A stretch of 64,000 nt of DNA from Druceiella hillmani (Eukaryota > Arthropoda > Insecta > Lepidoptera > Hepialidae): positions 29,369,501 to 29,433,500 of the forward strand of contig JAYKKI010000005.1 in the NCBI GenBank assembly GCA_039881145.1, written 5' to 3'. This document shows positions 45,775-56,474 of the stretch, piece after piece (within the stretch, counting starts at the first letter, position 1; each line of letters begins with the position of its first letter). The position numbers and the translations under genes were made by a program. The notes beneath the pieces were generated by a model. It ran no database searches and was not told where the DNA came from. It worked only from the letters and a program-made list of their open reading frames with translations.

Positions 45775-47425
45775 GCTCACGTGTCCTATTGCTTTCTATC
45801 AAAGCCGATTTTTTCAGAAACTCTGCTATTTAAAAACTTCATAGTGAATCAAGATGTATTTATTAGTCCGCATGTTCTGCAAATTCTTCTTAAAATAATT
45901 AAAGTGAGATTTATTTGTTCTACAGTATACGAAATAATATCAGTAACCATTAATTACCCATGCTTTAGAAGATGAATCTGGTTGTTTTTAAATAGAAAAC
46001 TTCTTGATTATTTCGAGAAAATCTTCAATTTTAGACTTATTTTGAGTTTGTATTAAAATTTTCATTCTGTAAATAGCCAGAGATTTTGTATTATTTTTAA
46101 TAAAACACTAAAATTTAGCTAGCATTTATTAAGGCTAGAACTTATGGTACGTTTTATATTTATTTTTCCCGACCGATATCCACTTGCCATTATAGGATCC
46201 AGTTGTGGCGTTTTAAAAAAGGCACTAGCAAAGCTGGGGTTTTTAAAATTTTCTAACAGATTTATTTACATGCCCTCGATATTTTATCGATTTGTATAGT
46301 GTATAGTTGTATAAAATACCCTCATTCATTCGTGCTCTGCTCACTGTAAGTATATCAAATATTAAAGACACTTATCTCAATACCTACCTAAAGAACAAAT
46401 AAAAGGATGAAAGTAAAATTTAAAATATTCCCGTGCTGAAAATACTTAGCGTAAATTTATAAAAAAAATTGTTTAATAATAAAATATAATAAATATTGAT
46501 TGTGTCTAAAATGTATTAATTTCGAAAAACAATTGACAAAAATAAAAATATAAACATAAAATAAAACGAAAATATTTCGATTTAATTGAAATTGAACTGA
46601 TAAACAAAATTTACATAAAAATAAAAAATTCGCGATAATCCCTTCCTTATTAGTAATAGCAAATGGTTCAAACATAGTAAAGAACTTTACCCCTAACAAT
46701 TTGGTAATGATATTTTGTGTCTCATTTTTAAATAGATATTTAAAAAAAAAACTAAATTTCGCGTTTTTATATGGCAGGTAAAAGAAATGTCGGTTAGGTT
46801 CAAAAAATGTAAAATTCATAATTTATTTTTAATAATTCGTGTTAGCGAACTGCATGTGCAAACATTTTAAAAGTGTTCACATAGCTTTCACATTTTCCCG
46901 CTGAGTTCACGATAAACGAAGACGGTAAACATAAACTTACTAAACGTTATTTTTATTAATATTAGCCTTTATTAAAAGTTGGATCATATGGTGAAGGAAT
47001 GTTTTTGGGAGAGCCGGGAGCTGCTATTTCTCCACATGCTTCTTTAATCCGCTATTTATAATCAAAATTAAAAATTAAATTATTGAAAACATATTTGTTA
47101 TTGCTTATTAAAACGGAAATGTAATTTTGATTATTTGTTCTAACAATACTAATATTAAAACTATAATAGATTTAATGATATTATCGAACTAATAAAAATA
47201 AGTTTCAAGTTACCATGAGAATTTGTGTCTATAATTAAATAGGCTAGAACGACCTCCAAAATAATTTCTTATTATCACCAATAAATGTAATAAAGGCAAC
47301 AAAACCTTAATTAAAAGTTAAAGTGTAACAGGTATTATAACCAAATAATACAATCAAATATAAAATTGTGCTATACAAATATTTCAAGTTTTAATTTTTC
47401 ATTTTTACAAGTTAACGATTTAAAT
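45775..47425. other. AT-rich DNA without a recognisable gene
   Basis: The 120-codon minus frame 46819-46457 is almost wholly Phe, Ile, Lys, Asn and Tyr and has no family motif; it is the longest chance-like frame here. A scrap GSYGEGMFLGEPGAAISPHA at about 46980-47040 (plus) looks coding-derived but was not identified. Confidence 0.45.
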
Positions 47426-47429
47426 TTCG

Positions 47430-47800
47430 TATCATACACGATGTCCGGGAATAAGTGTCGGACAAAGAAAGACGCTATTCGTTGGTGATAAAGGAATAAA
47501 TTGACGTTAAAATAAAACGTAAAACACATCCTTTTTTAATAGAATGTAAAAAAATACTACACATTACTCTTTTTAACACACTCAATAATTGCCTGGAGCG
47601 CGGTGCTAACCCGGGCAGCTAGATGTCTTTCCAGCTGTTCGCGGGTTATTCCCTTGAGTGGCGCTGAATAATGTGCAAAAATATCATGTGAACGAAAAAG
47701 ATGGCAAGTAAATATGAATGATATTTTAAATTTTCTGAAAAAGGCGTCTTTTAAATTTTATCTTTAAGACAATAAACTTGTCCACGACACTCATTCCTGA
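47430..47800 (-). pseudogene. Coding-derived scrap, possible transposon 3' end
   Basis: The minus strand carries a continuous frame ending near 47566 that reads SAPLKGITREQLERHLAARV, then STALQAIIECVKKSNV and stop. The GC-richer DNA here (GCGCGGTGCTAACCCGGGC) contrasts with the flanks. Downstream on this strand, GTCCGACACTTATTCCCGGA (47445-47464) resembles a transposon end of the kind seen in mariner-like elements. No family could be assigned with confidence. Confidence 0.35.
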
Positions 47801-47999
47801 TATATGTATATTATGTACATACAAAAACATATATAACAAAACAAGCTCAAATCAATCTCATTAATTCTAAAATTTAATCTTATTTAAAATTTCACTTGCA
47901 AGTAATACTTATACAATTTTAATTAATTTTTCGACTTGTAAATTAATTAAAACTATAGGTAAAATATTTAATCCATAGCTGTATTGCCTCTACGTCTAT

Positions 48000-48133
48000 A
48001 ATCCGTGTAGTCTGTGGTGGAGAGTATATAAGCCGTAACTCCGTCACCGCATTTTCTCTTTTTCTTCTTCTGCGCGTTGACGCACTGGCTTTTAGTCGAT
48101 AGTTCTTAAAAAGGAATTTTTAAAAAATCTCTA
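48000..48133 (+). promoter_or_regulatory. TATA-containing leader, possible Copia LTR remnant
   Basis: GAGTATATAAGCCGTAAC (TATA box at 48025-48032) is followed by a pyrimidine-rich leader (TTTCTCTTTTTCTTCTTCTG), then DNA that encodes Copia-like gag within about 140 bp. This fits the U3-R part of an LTR. A tRNA primer-binding site was not identified. Confidence 0.45.
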
Positions 48134-49620
48134 ATGCAGTTCCATCCGTTCAACAGGTCTAGTGGCCTTAGCCTTATAATAGTCAACATAAAAAAACCAA
48201 CGCAGCTTTCAAAACAATGTAACTTACAAACTTGCAAATTATCAAACTGTAAGCAAAGAAATAAGGTAAAAATGTCTTCAAATAATTCACTAACATTAAT
48301 TAAAAGGTTGACTGGTAGTGATAATTATTTTAACGTGGAGATTCGCCGTAAAAACTTACCTTCAACATAAATAATCGTGTAACCGTGTTGAAAGTAGTGA
48401 GTCCATTGATTTCAAAGATGGTTTATTTGTATCAAATATTTTGTCAACTGACACATCGTTTTATATTCATATTTAAGGAGCTTGGACTACGAAAAAGTAT
48501 GGCACGTGTTTTTTTGTTTTGTTTGAAATAATATGGCACGTGCTTTTAATGATCTTGTGTTATCATGTAATTTTAGATTTCTTAGAGATCTGTGTATGAC
48601 AACTCTTGTAACTTCTTGCCAAAATATTAGTCAGCAAAATGATGACTATGGCACAAGAACTCCAAAATATCGAAATGTCAATGGACGATAAGTAGTTCGG
48701 AAAAATGACACTCTCAGATCTGCTGAAATTGTTCAAGCTAAAATTTTATCCAACGAGACGCTACAGCGTTTGCGATAAACAGAAATTTCGAAGGGATAAG
48801 ACACAAACAAATCTTCGAAAAGAACACAGATGTTTTAACTGTAACAAATTCATTCGTATAATAACAGAATGCAGATTTAAACAAAAGGGAAAGAAGTGTC
48901 TAGATAACGAGAATTTAAGTTTTTTCATCATCTCAACTAAGGATAGCAAAAATGTTCGCCCTGATCGTGCTCATTTCAAATTTTAAGTGTTGCACTGAAG
49001 TAACCAATATCCGTGCAGATACAAATTCTAAGATTTCTCACCCAAAAAGACACTTTATCACAAAAGATAACGTTTCGTTAGCCGCAATCAATGAATTATT
49101 ACATCCAATTGAACAAATTTTGCGGTGTTTTGGTTTTAAATTACTGTCTGGTAGTTCTTCGATAGCTAAATTCTCTTTGTATCAGCTTAGAACCTTGACA
49201 AAAGCTTCTAATTTTTGTACGTCTAATGTAGTCTCTATGTAATACATAGTTGATCACACGGAATGATTGTACAAAAATGCTGCTTTGTAGCAATTGGAAA
49301 ATTATGAATTCAATTCGGTAATTGATCCGGAAATGTTTATACTCCATTCTGATACTACATTCATAAAAATACTCTATTTTTTTATTTTTTAAAAATCTAA
49401 CCAACATGTCTATAATATATCAATATATCCTCATTGAGGTAAAAGTTTGAACAACAGAAATCGCCTATATGTATCAGTGTAGCTTTGGAAGAAGCCCGAA
49501 GAAAATTACATCATCGTCATCTCAATGCACCCTCTCCAATTTATATGACAAGACAAATTGAGGGAGAATTCGATATTTCCTCTATGCGTGTTTTTGTTGA
49601 AATAAAATAAGTGACTGCTG
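48134..49620 (+). pseudogene. Copia-like retrotransposon gag and downstream fragments
   Basis: The frame 48134-48370 contains SSNNSLTLIKRLTGSDNYFN, which resembles the Copia gag start (L-x-G-x-NY-x-x-W). The frame 48705-48986 holds a zinc knuckle at 48831-48872: CFNCNKFIRIITEC, spacing C-x2-C-x4-x-x4-C as in CCHC, but the His is replaced by Arg, followed by the basic RFKQKGKKC. Next, SNFKCCTEVTNIRADTN and ISHPKRHFITK may be protease-derived. Near 49494-49600 a further scrap (EEARRKLHHRHLNAP) may come from the integrase or RNase H part, but this is weak. Integrase and reverse-transcriptase cores are missing. Assembly and packaging of element RNA would be the gag role; the copy is dead. Confidence 0.55.
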
Positions 49621-50200
49621 CGACAAGCCGCCATTGTGTATTTAGTACATTGAGACTTTGCGTGTACTATGAGGGATGTTCGTACGTTTCAGTTATTTAT
49701 CTTACATGATAAAGCTGTGTAGAGATTAGGGACATTCGATTTAAATATAAGTGTGAGTAAAATATGTTTATTAATATATCAGCATTGGAAACCGAGATGT
49801 GTTCATTCATATTATTTATCTGGTCATATTCTGTTTAATTTATTTATTTTATATAATAATGAAAAACCAATTTTAGCACCTTTTCTGGTAGTGAAATATT
49901 TTACAGCAAGTTTCTAGAATTTCGTACTTGTAACATGTAACCGTTTATAGCGGCATGTAACCGTCAGATTGATACGTTCACGACTTTACACAGGAATAAT
50001 TTTAATTTTTGAACCGTTATTCACACAGAAATAATTATAATATATTTACCATTAAATTGCCTTTGCAGATTAAATTGGTAAATATTATATTCACCAATTT
50101 AATGCGCATAATTTCATTGTTACATTGTTTGGACTCCTTTAATTAACGGATTTCTTAGACATGATTTGAACTGGCAATCGTTCCTTTATTAAGTACCTAT
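49621..50200. other. AT-rich DNA between the Copia and mariner remnants
   Basis: It contains one hairpin (50069-50103): ATTAAATTGGT and ACCAATTTAAT with a 13-nt loop. No mariner terminal repeat could be fixed here. Confidence 0.5.
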
Positions 50201-51060
50201 TGAGAAAAGTACTGACATGATAGCAGATCAATTAATTCACATGGTGAAAATGCTAAAATAATCTGCTCCGTTGCATATCATTGCTAAAAAGTGGTCAGCT
50301 GAATTGAAGGTGGTGGGCAGAAAATTGAAAATGATCCTCGTACTGAACAGCCGTCAATTGTGATTATTGAAGAAACAGCGGAAAAATGTGCGATTTGTTC
50401 CTATAAAACCGCAAATTGAAAATTATATCTGACTTTATAATCTGATATATTTAATATTACAATCTCTCTTACTAGTGAATTCAAAATATTATTCAAAATG
50501 AACTGGAATTTCCTAAGCTGTCTGCGAGATTGATACCGATTTTGGTTTAAAGGAAAGGCAACTGACTCACGATTTACCGTTCCTATCTGAAACTGATTCG
50601 CAAATATTTTTTCATTAGATTCGTAACTACAATTAAACTTGGCTTAACTACTATATTTTAGATCGGAGTCACCAGCTCCAAAGAAAGTAAAAGTGATTTT
50701 GTTGACCAATAAATTAATGGCATTCATTTTCTGGGATTTAAAAAGATACACCATAAACTCTGCTTTTTACTGGATCTTTTTTCGTCAGTTGCATAATGAA
50801 ATAAAAGTACAACGGCTAGGAGTCTTAACATAATTTTATTTTATCAGGACAAAGCTCTCACATATACCCAGAAACCTTAACTGAAATCCATAACTGTGGA
50901 TTAAAATTACGGCCCCCTATCAATTTCTAATTCACCTGATTAAACATCATCTGAGTTTTCTCTCCTTTCTAATTTAAAAAAAATATTTGGATGTATAGAA
51001 ATTTCAAATGTAATCAGCGTGTATTTTGGGGAACTTTAAGAAACCTTTTTCAAAAGTAGT
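50200..51060 (+). pseudogene. mariner-type transposase remnant
   Basis: Translated blocks in family order: HGENAK..SAP and AKKWSAEL (50250-50310, the second helix-turn-helix), then GGQKIENDPRTEQPS (50310-50360, family G-x-x-S-x-x-DDPR-x-GRP), KLSARLIP (50510, family KL-x-ARWVP), RFVTT (50617, where the first catalytic Asp box T-x-DE-x-W is now destroyed), SPAPKKVKVIL and LMAFIFWDLKR (50666-50745, family SPAPKK-x-K and FWD-x-KG), FRQLHNEIKV (50785), FYQDKA (50839-50856, the second catalytic Asp box HQDNA, Asp kept), then LTEIHNCGLKLRPPY (50880-50920, family I-x-x-LG-x-x-x-x-x-HPPYSPDL-APSD); the third Asp is not legible. About 290 codons are spread over 860 bp. The enzyme cuts and pastes at TA dinucleotides; this copy has frameshifts, stops and missing catalytic residues. 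Confidence 0.87.
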
Positions 51061-51094
51061 GTAATGTCTTTAGAATATTATAAAATTTCCGTTG

Positions 51095-51140
51095 ATATAT
51101 AAAATATATATATATATGTATATATTATATATTTTCAATT
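51095..51140. repeat. Short AT palindrome
   Basis: AAAATATATATATATATG and TATATATTATATATTTTC are nearly complementary. It may be residual (TA)n. Confidence 0.7.
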
Positions 51141-51144
51141 GAAA

Positions 51145-53370
51145 AACAACTTTAAGGTTGTAATGTTATATTTTATGAAGTGAATATTTCTTTTATTTTT
51201 TTTCCCAAATATTTTATTCCAATCATAAGGGTTAATTAAAGTTAATAAATAAAACAACATTATAATATATAAGCTGTAGATATTCGATATAGGCGTATCT
51301 CTTTTACATCAAAATTGTTTTAGCCATTATTTATTTTTTATTGTTTTTAAAATCTATTTAAAAAAACATATTTGAGTGCATAATGTTTATTGGTATATTT
51401 TTTCGATTATATTTATAGCTAAGTAATTTATCTTTAATTTTGGCTTAATAAACAATTCTATTTAAAAAATTAATATTATTAAAGTTATTACCTAACACCT
51501 ATATATATTCCCAAAAATACACTAAATTTCATATTTGATATTTTGTTGCACATGCAGCTTCTTGGTACACTAAAGCAATTGATTATTTTATGCTATAAAC
51601 TATTGTGAATGAAATTACTATGATTTTTTAGCTTTTACTAATCAAATTAAATGAAATAGATAAAATTATATTCACATTTTAACTTCGAGGAGGAAACAAA
51701 AAACTAATAAATTTTACGAATACGTTTACTATGGTATTCCTTTAAAAAACATAATTTTTATATGCATACTTTAAAATGTGGGTCTTGTAGAATGCAAAAT
51801 TGTAAATCTAAATTTTTAAGTGCTATGGAATTAAGTAACAATTAAATTATTTCAATGTCCAACAAAAAATTTGCACATAAATGAACATTGCTCTAATGAC
51901 AACCGAGGAATCCCTATGTGCGGCATGTACTTCATCCCAATGGACATCATATTTTCTCAAGCCTCCGATCGCAGAGTTCAATTGTAGTTCACCGTAGTCC
52001 ACCACCAAGTTCCGCTACCGGACACTGGATTCTTTAATAAAATTGTTTTGCAGCAATTTTGACATCCCCATAATACAGCTCCAGCAAAACTTCCGTGACT
52101 GTCGGCTTATAAAGAAATGAACACTTTTTAAAAAAAATTACGAACGTTGATGGTTATAACTTTTGTATTTTTAAAGATATTTGACATAATATATCATCAA
52201 TTTCGTAGCTCACTTACTTATTGACAAATCATCAAAATTTATAAGTCTCATCCAAAAGAGCTTTAAATTTGGTACATATGTAGTTTTTAGGATAGAAACA
52301 TATTTTTAGGATAGAAGCATACATGATAGAAACGAAGATATAGTTTATCTTATCGTATCTATCAATGATACAAGGGTAGTAGGCTGTTTGGCTGTATATA
52401 TGTATAACAACAATAATTCTGGTCATAGGAAATATTAAATAAATAAATAAACCAGATCAATCTAGAATCACAGATTAGTTGAATACACCTATTTTTTATT
52501 GATTGCCACGCTCCTATGGTTTTCTTTCATATTACTTCATATATGATATATAATATCACTGCCGATGTTTTCTGTTTATTATCTAGGTTGATTGGCAAAT
52601 GAAAAAAGACACAGTTAGGTATCTGATATGGACCTTTGTCTTGATAAAAGCTGGCGAGCGAGCTAAGACGGCGATTCTTCTAATCTAGTTTCGCTCGTGA
52701 AAATAAAAATATTTATGGCTATTTCCTTTTTCTTTAAACCTTAAAACCTTGACTAATTAAATAATGTTTCGATAAAAGATAAGAAAATTTTGAATTGTAC
52801 ATTCTAAGTAAAGAAATATTGAATTTTACAACTATTTATAGGTTTTTGAAATTTGCCATTACTATTATTGGAATATTTGTTTACGAATTATGACGAACCA
52901 AAATTTGCAACCAAGAGCTCTGTTCTTAGGAAAATTAATAAAAAGTAAAATTAGCAATCCAGTCTAAAATTATGTTTTATGAAAATTAATAAGCACTTAA
53001 ATTAATAATAGTGAATTAAGTATTTTTAAGCGCTTTTGCTAAACTATACACATACACGTCAAGCGTCACATTTTTCGATTCTTTGTATGAGGCTATGTGT
53101 AGTAGCTCACAAAACACTAAAGTTTGAATGGCTGCACGCATTTCGATATCTGATGTCTACATTTGTTCACTTTTATTGTAGAATAAATCTCAACGAATTT
53201 TTTATATTTTTGACCGCCACCATTAAAACATTTTCGGACCTGCTTCGCTTTTCTTCAAGGTCCTACAGTACACAGTAGACAGATCAGTTTAGAATGGAAT
53301 TATCTTGGTTTGAAGATGGTTTATTCTCCTGGCTGTTCCATGAAAGGATGAAGTCATAGTTTATTTCATA
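51145..53370. other. AT-rich DNA; GC-richer patch at about 51890-52110
   Basis: The patch (CCTCCGATCGCAGAG, CCGTAGTCCACCACC, CCGCTACCGGACACTGG) is coding-like in composition but both strands are interrupted and nothing matches a family I know. The rest, including frames 52232-52426 and 53036-53278, is unassigned. Confidence 0.4.
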
Positions 53371-53373
53371 TAT

Positions 53374-53428
53374 CCGCATGATCTTCATGCATACTATATA
53401 TTATATAGTATGCATGAAGATCATGCGG
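53374..53428. repeat. Perfect 55-bp palindrome
   Basis: The left arm 53374-53400 (begins CCGCATGATC, ends ACTATATA) is the exact complement of 53402-53428, with a single T at 53401 between them. There is no decay at all in 27 bp per arm, unlike every other inverted repeat in the window. It is either a very young foldback, a selected structure, or an assembly or replication fold-back product. Confidence 0.95.
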
Positions 53429-53429
53429 C

Positions 53430-55705
53430 GTGGGAGACCTCAAATTTTGACATTTTTATCGTACTTCAAACTGAAAAGCGGGCCCCTTATGAGTTCACTC
53501 ACGCTCATCTCCAGTCTTGAACTTACTAAGAAACTTGAAATTTTTTATAGTAATATATCTTATTTATCCACATATTTTACATTAGATAATTTTTTCAAAT
53601 GTTCATAAAAGAATTAAAGACAGGGTAAATAAAATATTAAAAAAATAATTTTGTATGCCACGTGTGGTATCATTTTGAAAGTGATTGTTATGAGAAATGT
53701 AAAGTGATTTCTTTAATAATTTTAAATTGCATTTTTCTAAACAGGTTTTTTAAAAATCTAGGACATTTCCTCTCTTTATTTTCGAAACTGCTGAAACAAA
53801 AATCATCACAGACAGGGTTAGTAAAATTTTGCGGTAATGTAATGATATTGGATAAATATTAAAATTAGTAAATAGTTTAATAGAAATAAAATGAACTCTT
53901 AAATATTTATCAGGACCTAAGTGTATGCCGAAACCTTCGTAGTGCGAGTTCTACTCATTTTTTTTCTGCTTCATCGGCTGCTTCGGGAACAGTATTGCGG
54001 TGGTTCAGTTCGATTATTAAGCAAGCGTGGTGTTAATTGGAATTGTATTTTCCTGTTTTATTTCTTACAACTTATTTACTTTTTAAAAATATTTGCATTT
54101 TTTGTACTCTCGTATATCCGACTATATGAATTAATTTACAAATATTTTACACTTTAAGAAATCATTGTTTGTTATGTCATAAATATGGGAGTGAGTTCAT
54201 CTGTTGGTCTTATTTTCACGTCTTAACGGCTTAACTAAGTATTTTGAAACTTTACGTACGTGCAATATTATGCATATGAGATATTTTTATTTCCAAATAC
54301 AATTTACCAATAATAATTTTTCACTACTATTTTATTATTTTCGCACAAGCGGAGTCACAGGTCAAATCTATTAAATAAATATATAAATAAAAGAAACACC
54401 TGAAATAAAAGTATAAGATAAGCATTTTTCCTACTGCTTATTTCATCGTAGGGTAGAATTCATGGATTTCGGTATTTTGAATTTGATTTCTAGTAAATTT
54501 TTATTTCCTTGAGTTATCAAGAAACGCTACTAATTTTATTCCGTCGGAAAAATTATCTGTCATTTGTCCTGATATTAGTAAAAAAAATTCATAAGTCTAG
54601 ATTCACTGTTATATAGTATGTAGATTTAATGTCGATAAACATTATATTATCTTGAAATCGATAAAAATGATATTACTTCATTCGTTAATCACTATTGATT
54701 CGCGTTTCTCTAAAAAGAGCATATTTCATGATCTTTTTAATGTTTAATATAAGTTTATCTAAAATAACGTTAAACACTTTAAGATATTTTTTTTGCCGCA
54801 CGTATGTGAATAAGTGGATAGGATGTGAGAACTTTTGGCCACAAACGTTGCTCTACTTTCGTTGCGAATTAATTTATATAGGGACACTGTTGAGTATCAT
54901 GGTACTTATCTTGTAACATATCCCCTCACGAGAATACCTAAATATGATTTATTTGTAGTGAATAAGAATGTACTTCAAGCCTCATTTCATTCGATAAATT
55001 TTAGTTCACTGCAGTTCATTGTTACAGTACATTTATAAAAATAATCTAAGCCTTATATTTGTGATACAAACTCATATAATTAAAACACCGGTGCGATAAA
55101 TTCCGCAATTCAATTTTTTTGGAACGAAGACACCAGTACGATAGCCGTGGTAAAATTTCAGCACAATTTATTTACATTAAGTCCGGCATGAGATATTTAT
55201 TACAGAAATAAATTTGTATATTCGTGTTCCCTGTTTTTTTCCGTTTTTGTAAATTATTTTAACATTTGTTTCGTCGCTCGACCGACATCAAATACAAGGT
55301 GGCTTTTTGATTTGAAAAAAGGTGACTATTAAAATTGTTCGAACAAGTAAGCGGTCTGGAAGCCGAGCTGGAAGCTAACAGCGAAGTTTGTGACCCAATG
55401 TGCCAGTAAATATATTCCAAAGTGCATAATTTAAACGTTATTTTATTTTCTTACAAAAAGAATTAGGGAGAGACTTATTATTAAATGACTCATTATTTTC
55501 ACTTTCCTAAAGCTTTAATGAGTTTGAATTCAATTATTATCCGACTTCGTTATAGTTTATCGAGAAATAGATTACATGACAACACTGATATTCTTATATG
55601 TTGGACGCTCAAATCCAAAATCAGTCACTTTGACTGATATGACTTTTCATGACATTAATGAACATCTTATGCGAAATGTTAATAAATGAATTATTAAATT
55701 TCTTT
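53430..55705. other. AT-rich DNA without a recognisable gene
   Basis: Seven short plus-strand frames of 60-80 codons lie here (53378-55038). All are Phe, Leu, Ile and Ser rich and without family motifs, so they are judged chance frames. Confidence 0.5.
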
Positions 55706-55710
55706 TAGGG

Positions 55711-55719
55711 ACTAAACTC

Positions 55720-55777
<58 letters not shown>

Positions 55778-55781
55778 GATA

Positions 55782-55832
<51 letters not shown>

Positions 55833-55861
55833 AATAATACATTTTATAAACTAAACTCTTA
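55711..55861. repeat. (TA)n array flanked by a 12-bp direct repeat
   Basis: ACTAAACTCTTA occurs at 55711-55722 and again at 55850-55861, enclosing about 110 bp of TA repeats with a TTTAGATATATATTA interruption. The identical flanks look like a target-site duplication around an insertion whose body is now only TA repeats, or a duplication during array growth. Confidence 0.9.
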
Positions 55862-56060
55862 GGTATAGGAGGTCATTGCACCTTTGCAGATATTGTAGTG
55901 GGAGCCTGCAGGGTCATTAATGACAGACAATTACGACAAGTAATAGTTAATGTATATATACCCATAACACATTTAAGCAACTGTGGCCTAGCGTAACGAC
56001 AGAAATGTTTAAACCACTGGCCGAAAAATATCTGACAGCTCCCAATATAAGTCATCACTA
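55862..56060. other. GC-richer coding-like scrap, unassigned
   Basis: On the plus strand one frame reads IVVGACRVINDRQLRQVIVNV; the part RVINDRQLRQVIVNVYIP is faintly like the strand after an aspartic protease in LTR elements. On the minus strand a 61-codon frame (56058-55873) is Cys-containing. Neither is convincing. Confidence 0.25.
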
Positions 56061-56355
56061 TTTAGTTAATCAGATTTTTAAGAGATAAACATTTTTTTTA
56101 AATGCATATTTGCAATTTCGCACAGTCGTATTTTTTCTGTTTAAAATAATTGCACCTTGTGCTACTCAAATATAGCATTATTAATACACGCTTAATCGTA
56201 ACGGACTCTACTACAAACAAGGGGATAACTACAGATTCCATATTCCTTTTAAAAATACATTTACAACTCGTGTAATATTGTTACGTTTTCATTACGTCAC
56301 TTCATAGCGATATGCTCAAAATATTTTTTTCTCCAGAAAATTGTATGCCAAATTG

Positions 56356-56358
56356 TTA

Positions 56359-56430
<72 letters not shown>

Positions 56431-56470
56431 CACACACACACACCCATGCACATATGCATGTGTGTGTGTA
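56356..56470. repeat. (TA)n followed by a (CA)/(TG) inverted block
   Basis: A TA run (56356-56430) continues into CACACACACACACCCATGCA and then GCATGTGTGTGTGTA, which are complementary, so the block can fold back. The minus frame over it is an artefact. Confidence 0.95.
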
Positions 56471-56474
56471 TTAT

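Noticed and set aside
46457..46819. 120-codon minus-strand open frame, among the longest in the window
   Set aside because: Almost entirely Phe, Ile, Lys, Asn and Tyr, with no family motif and the same AT-rich composition as its flanks; expected by chance.
55880..55990. Possible LTR-element protease strand (RVINDRQLRQVIVNV)
   Set aside because: No active-site motif, no neighbouring pol blocks, and the frame is short.
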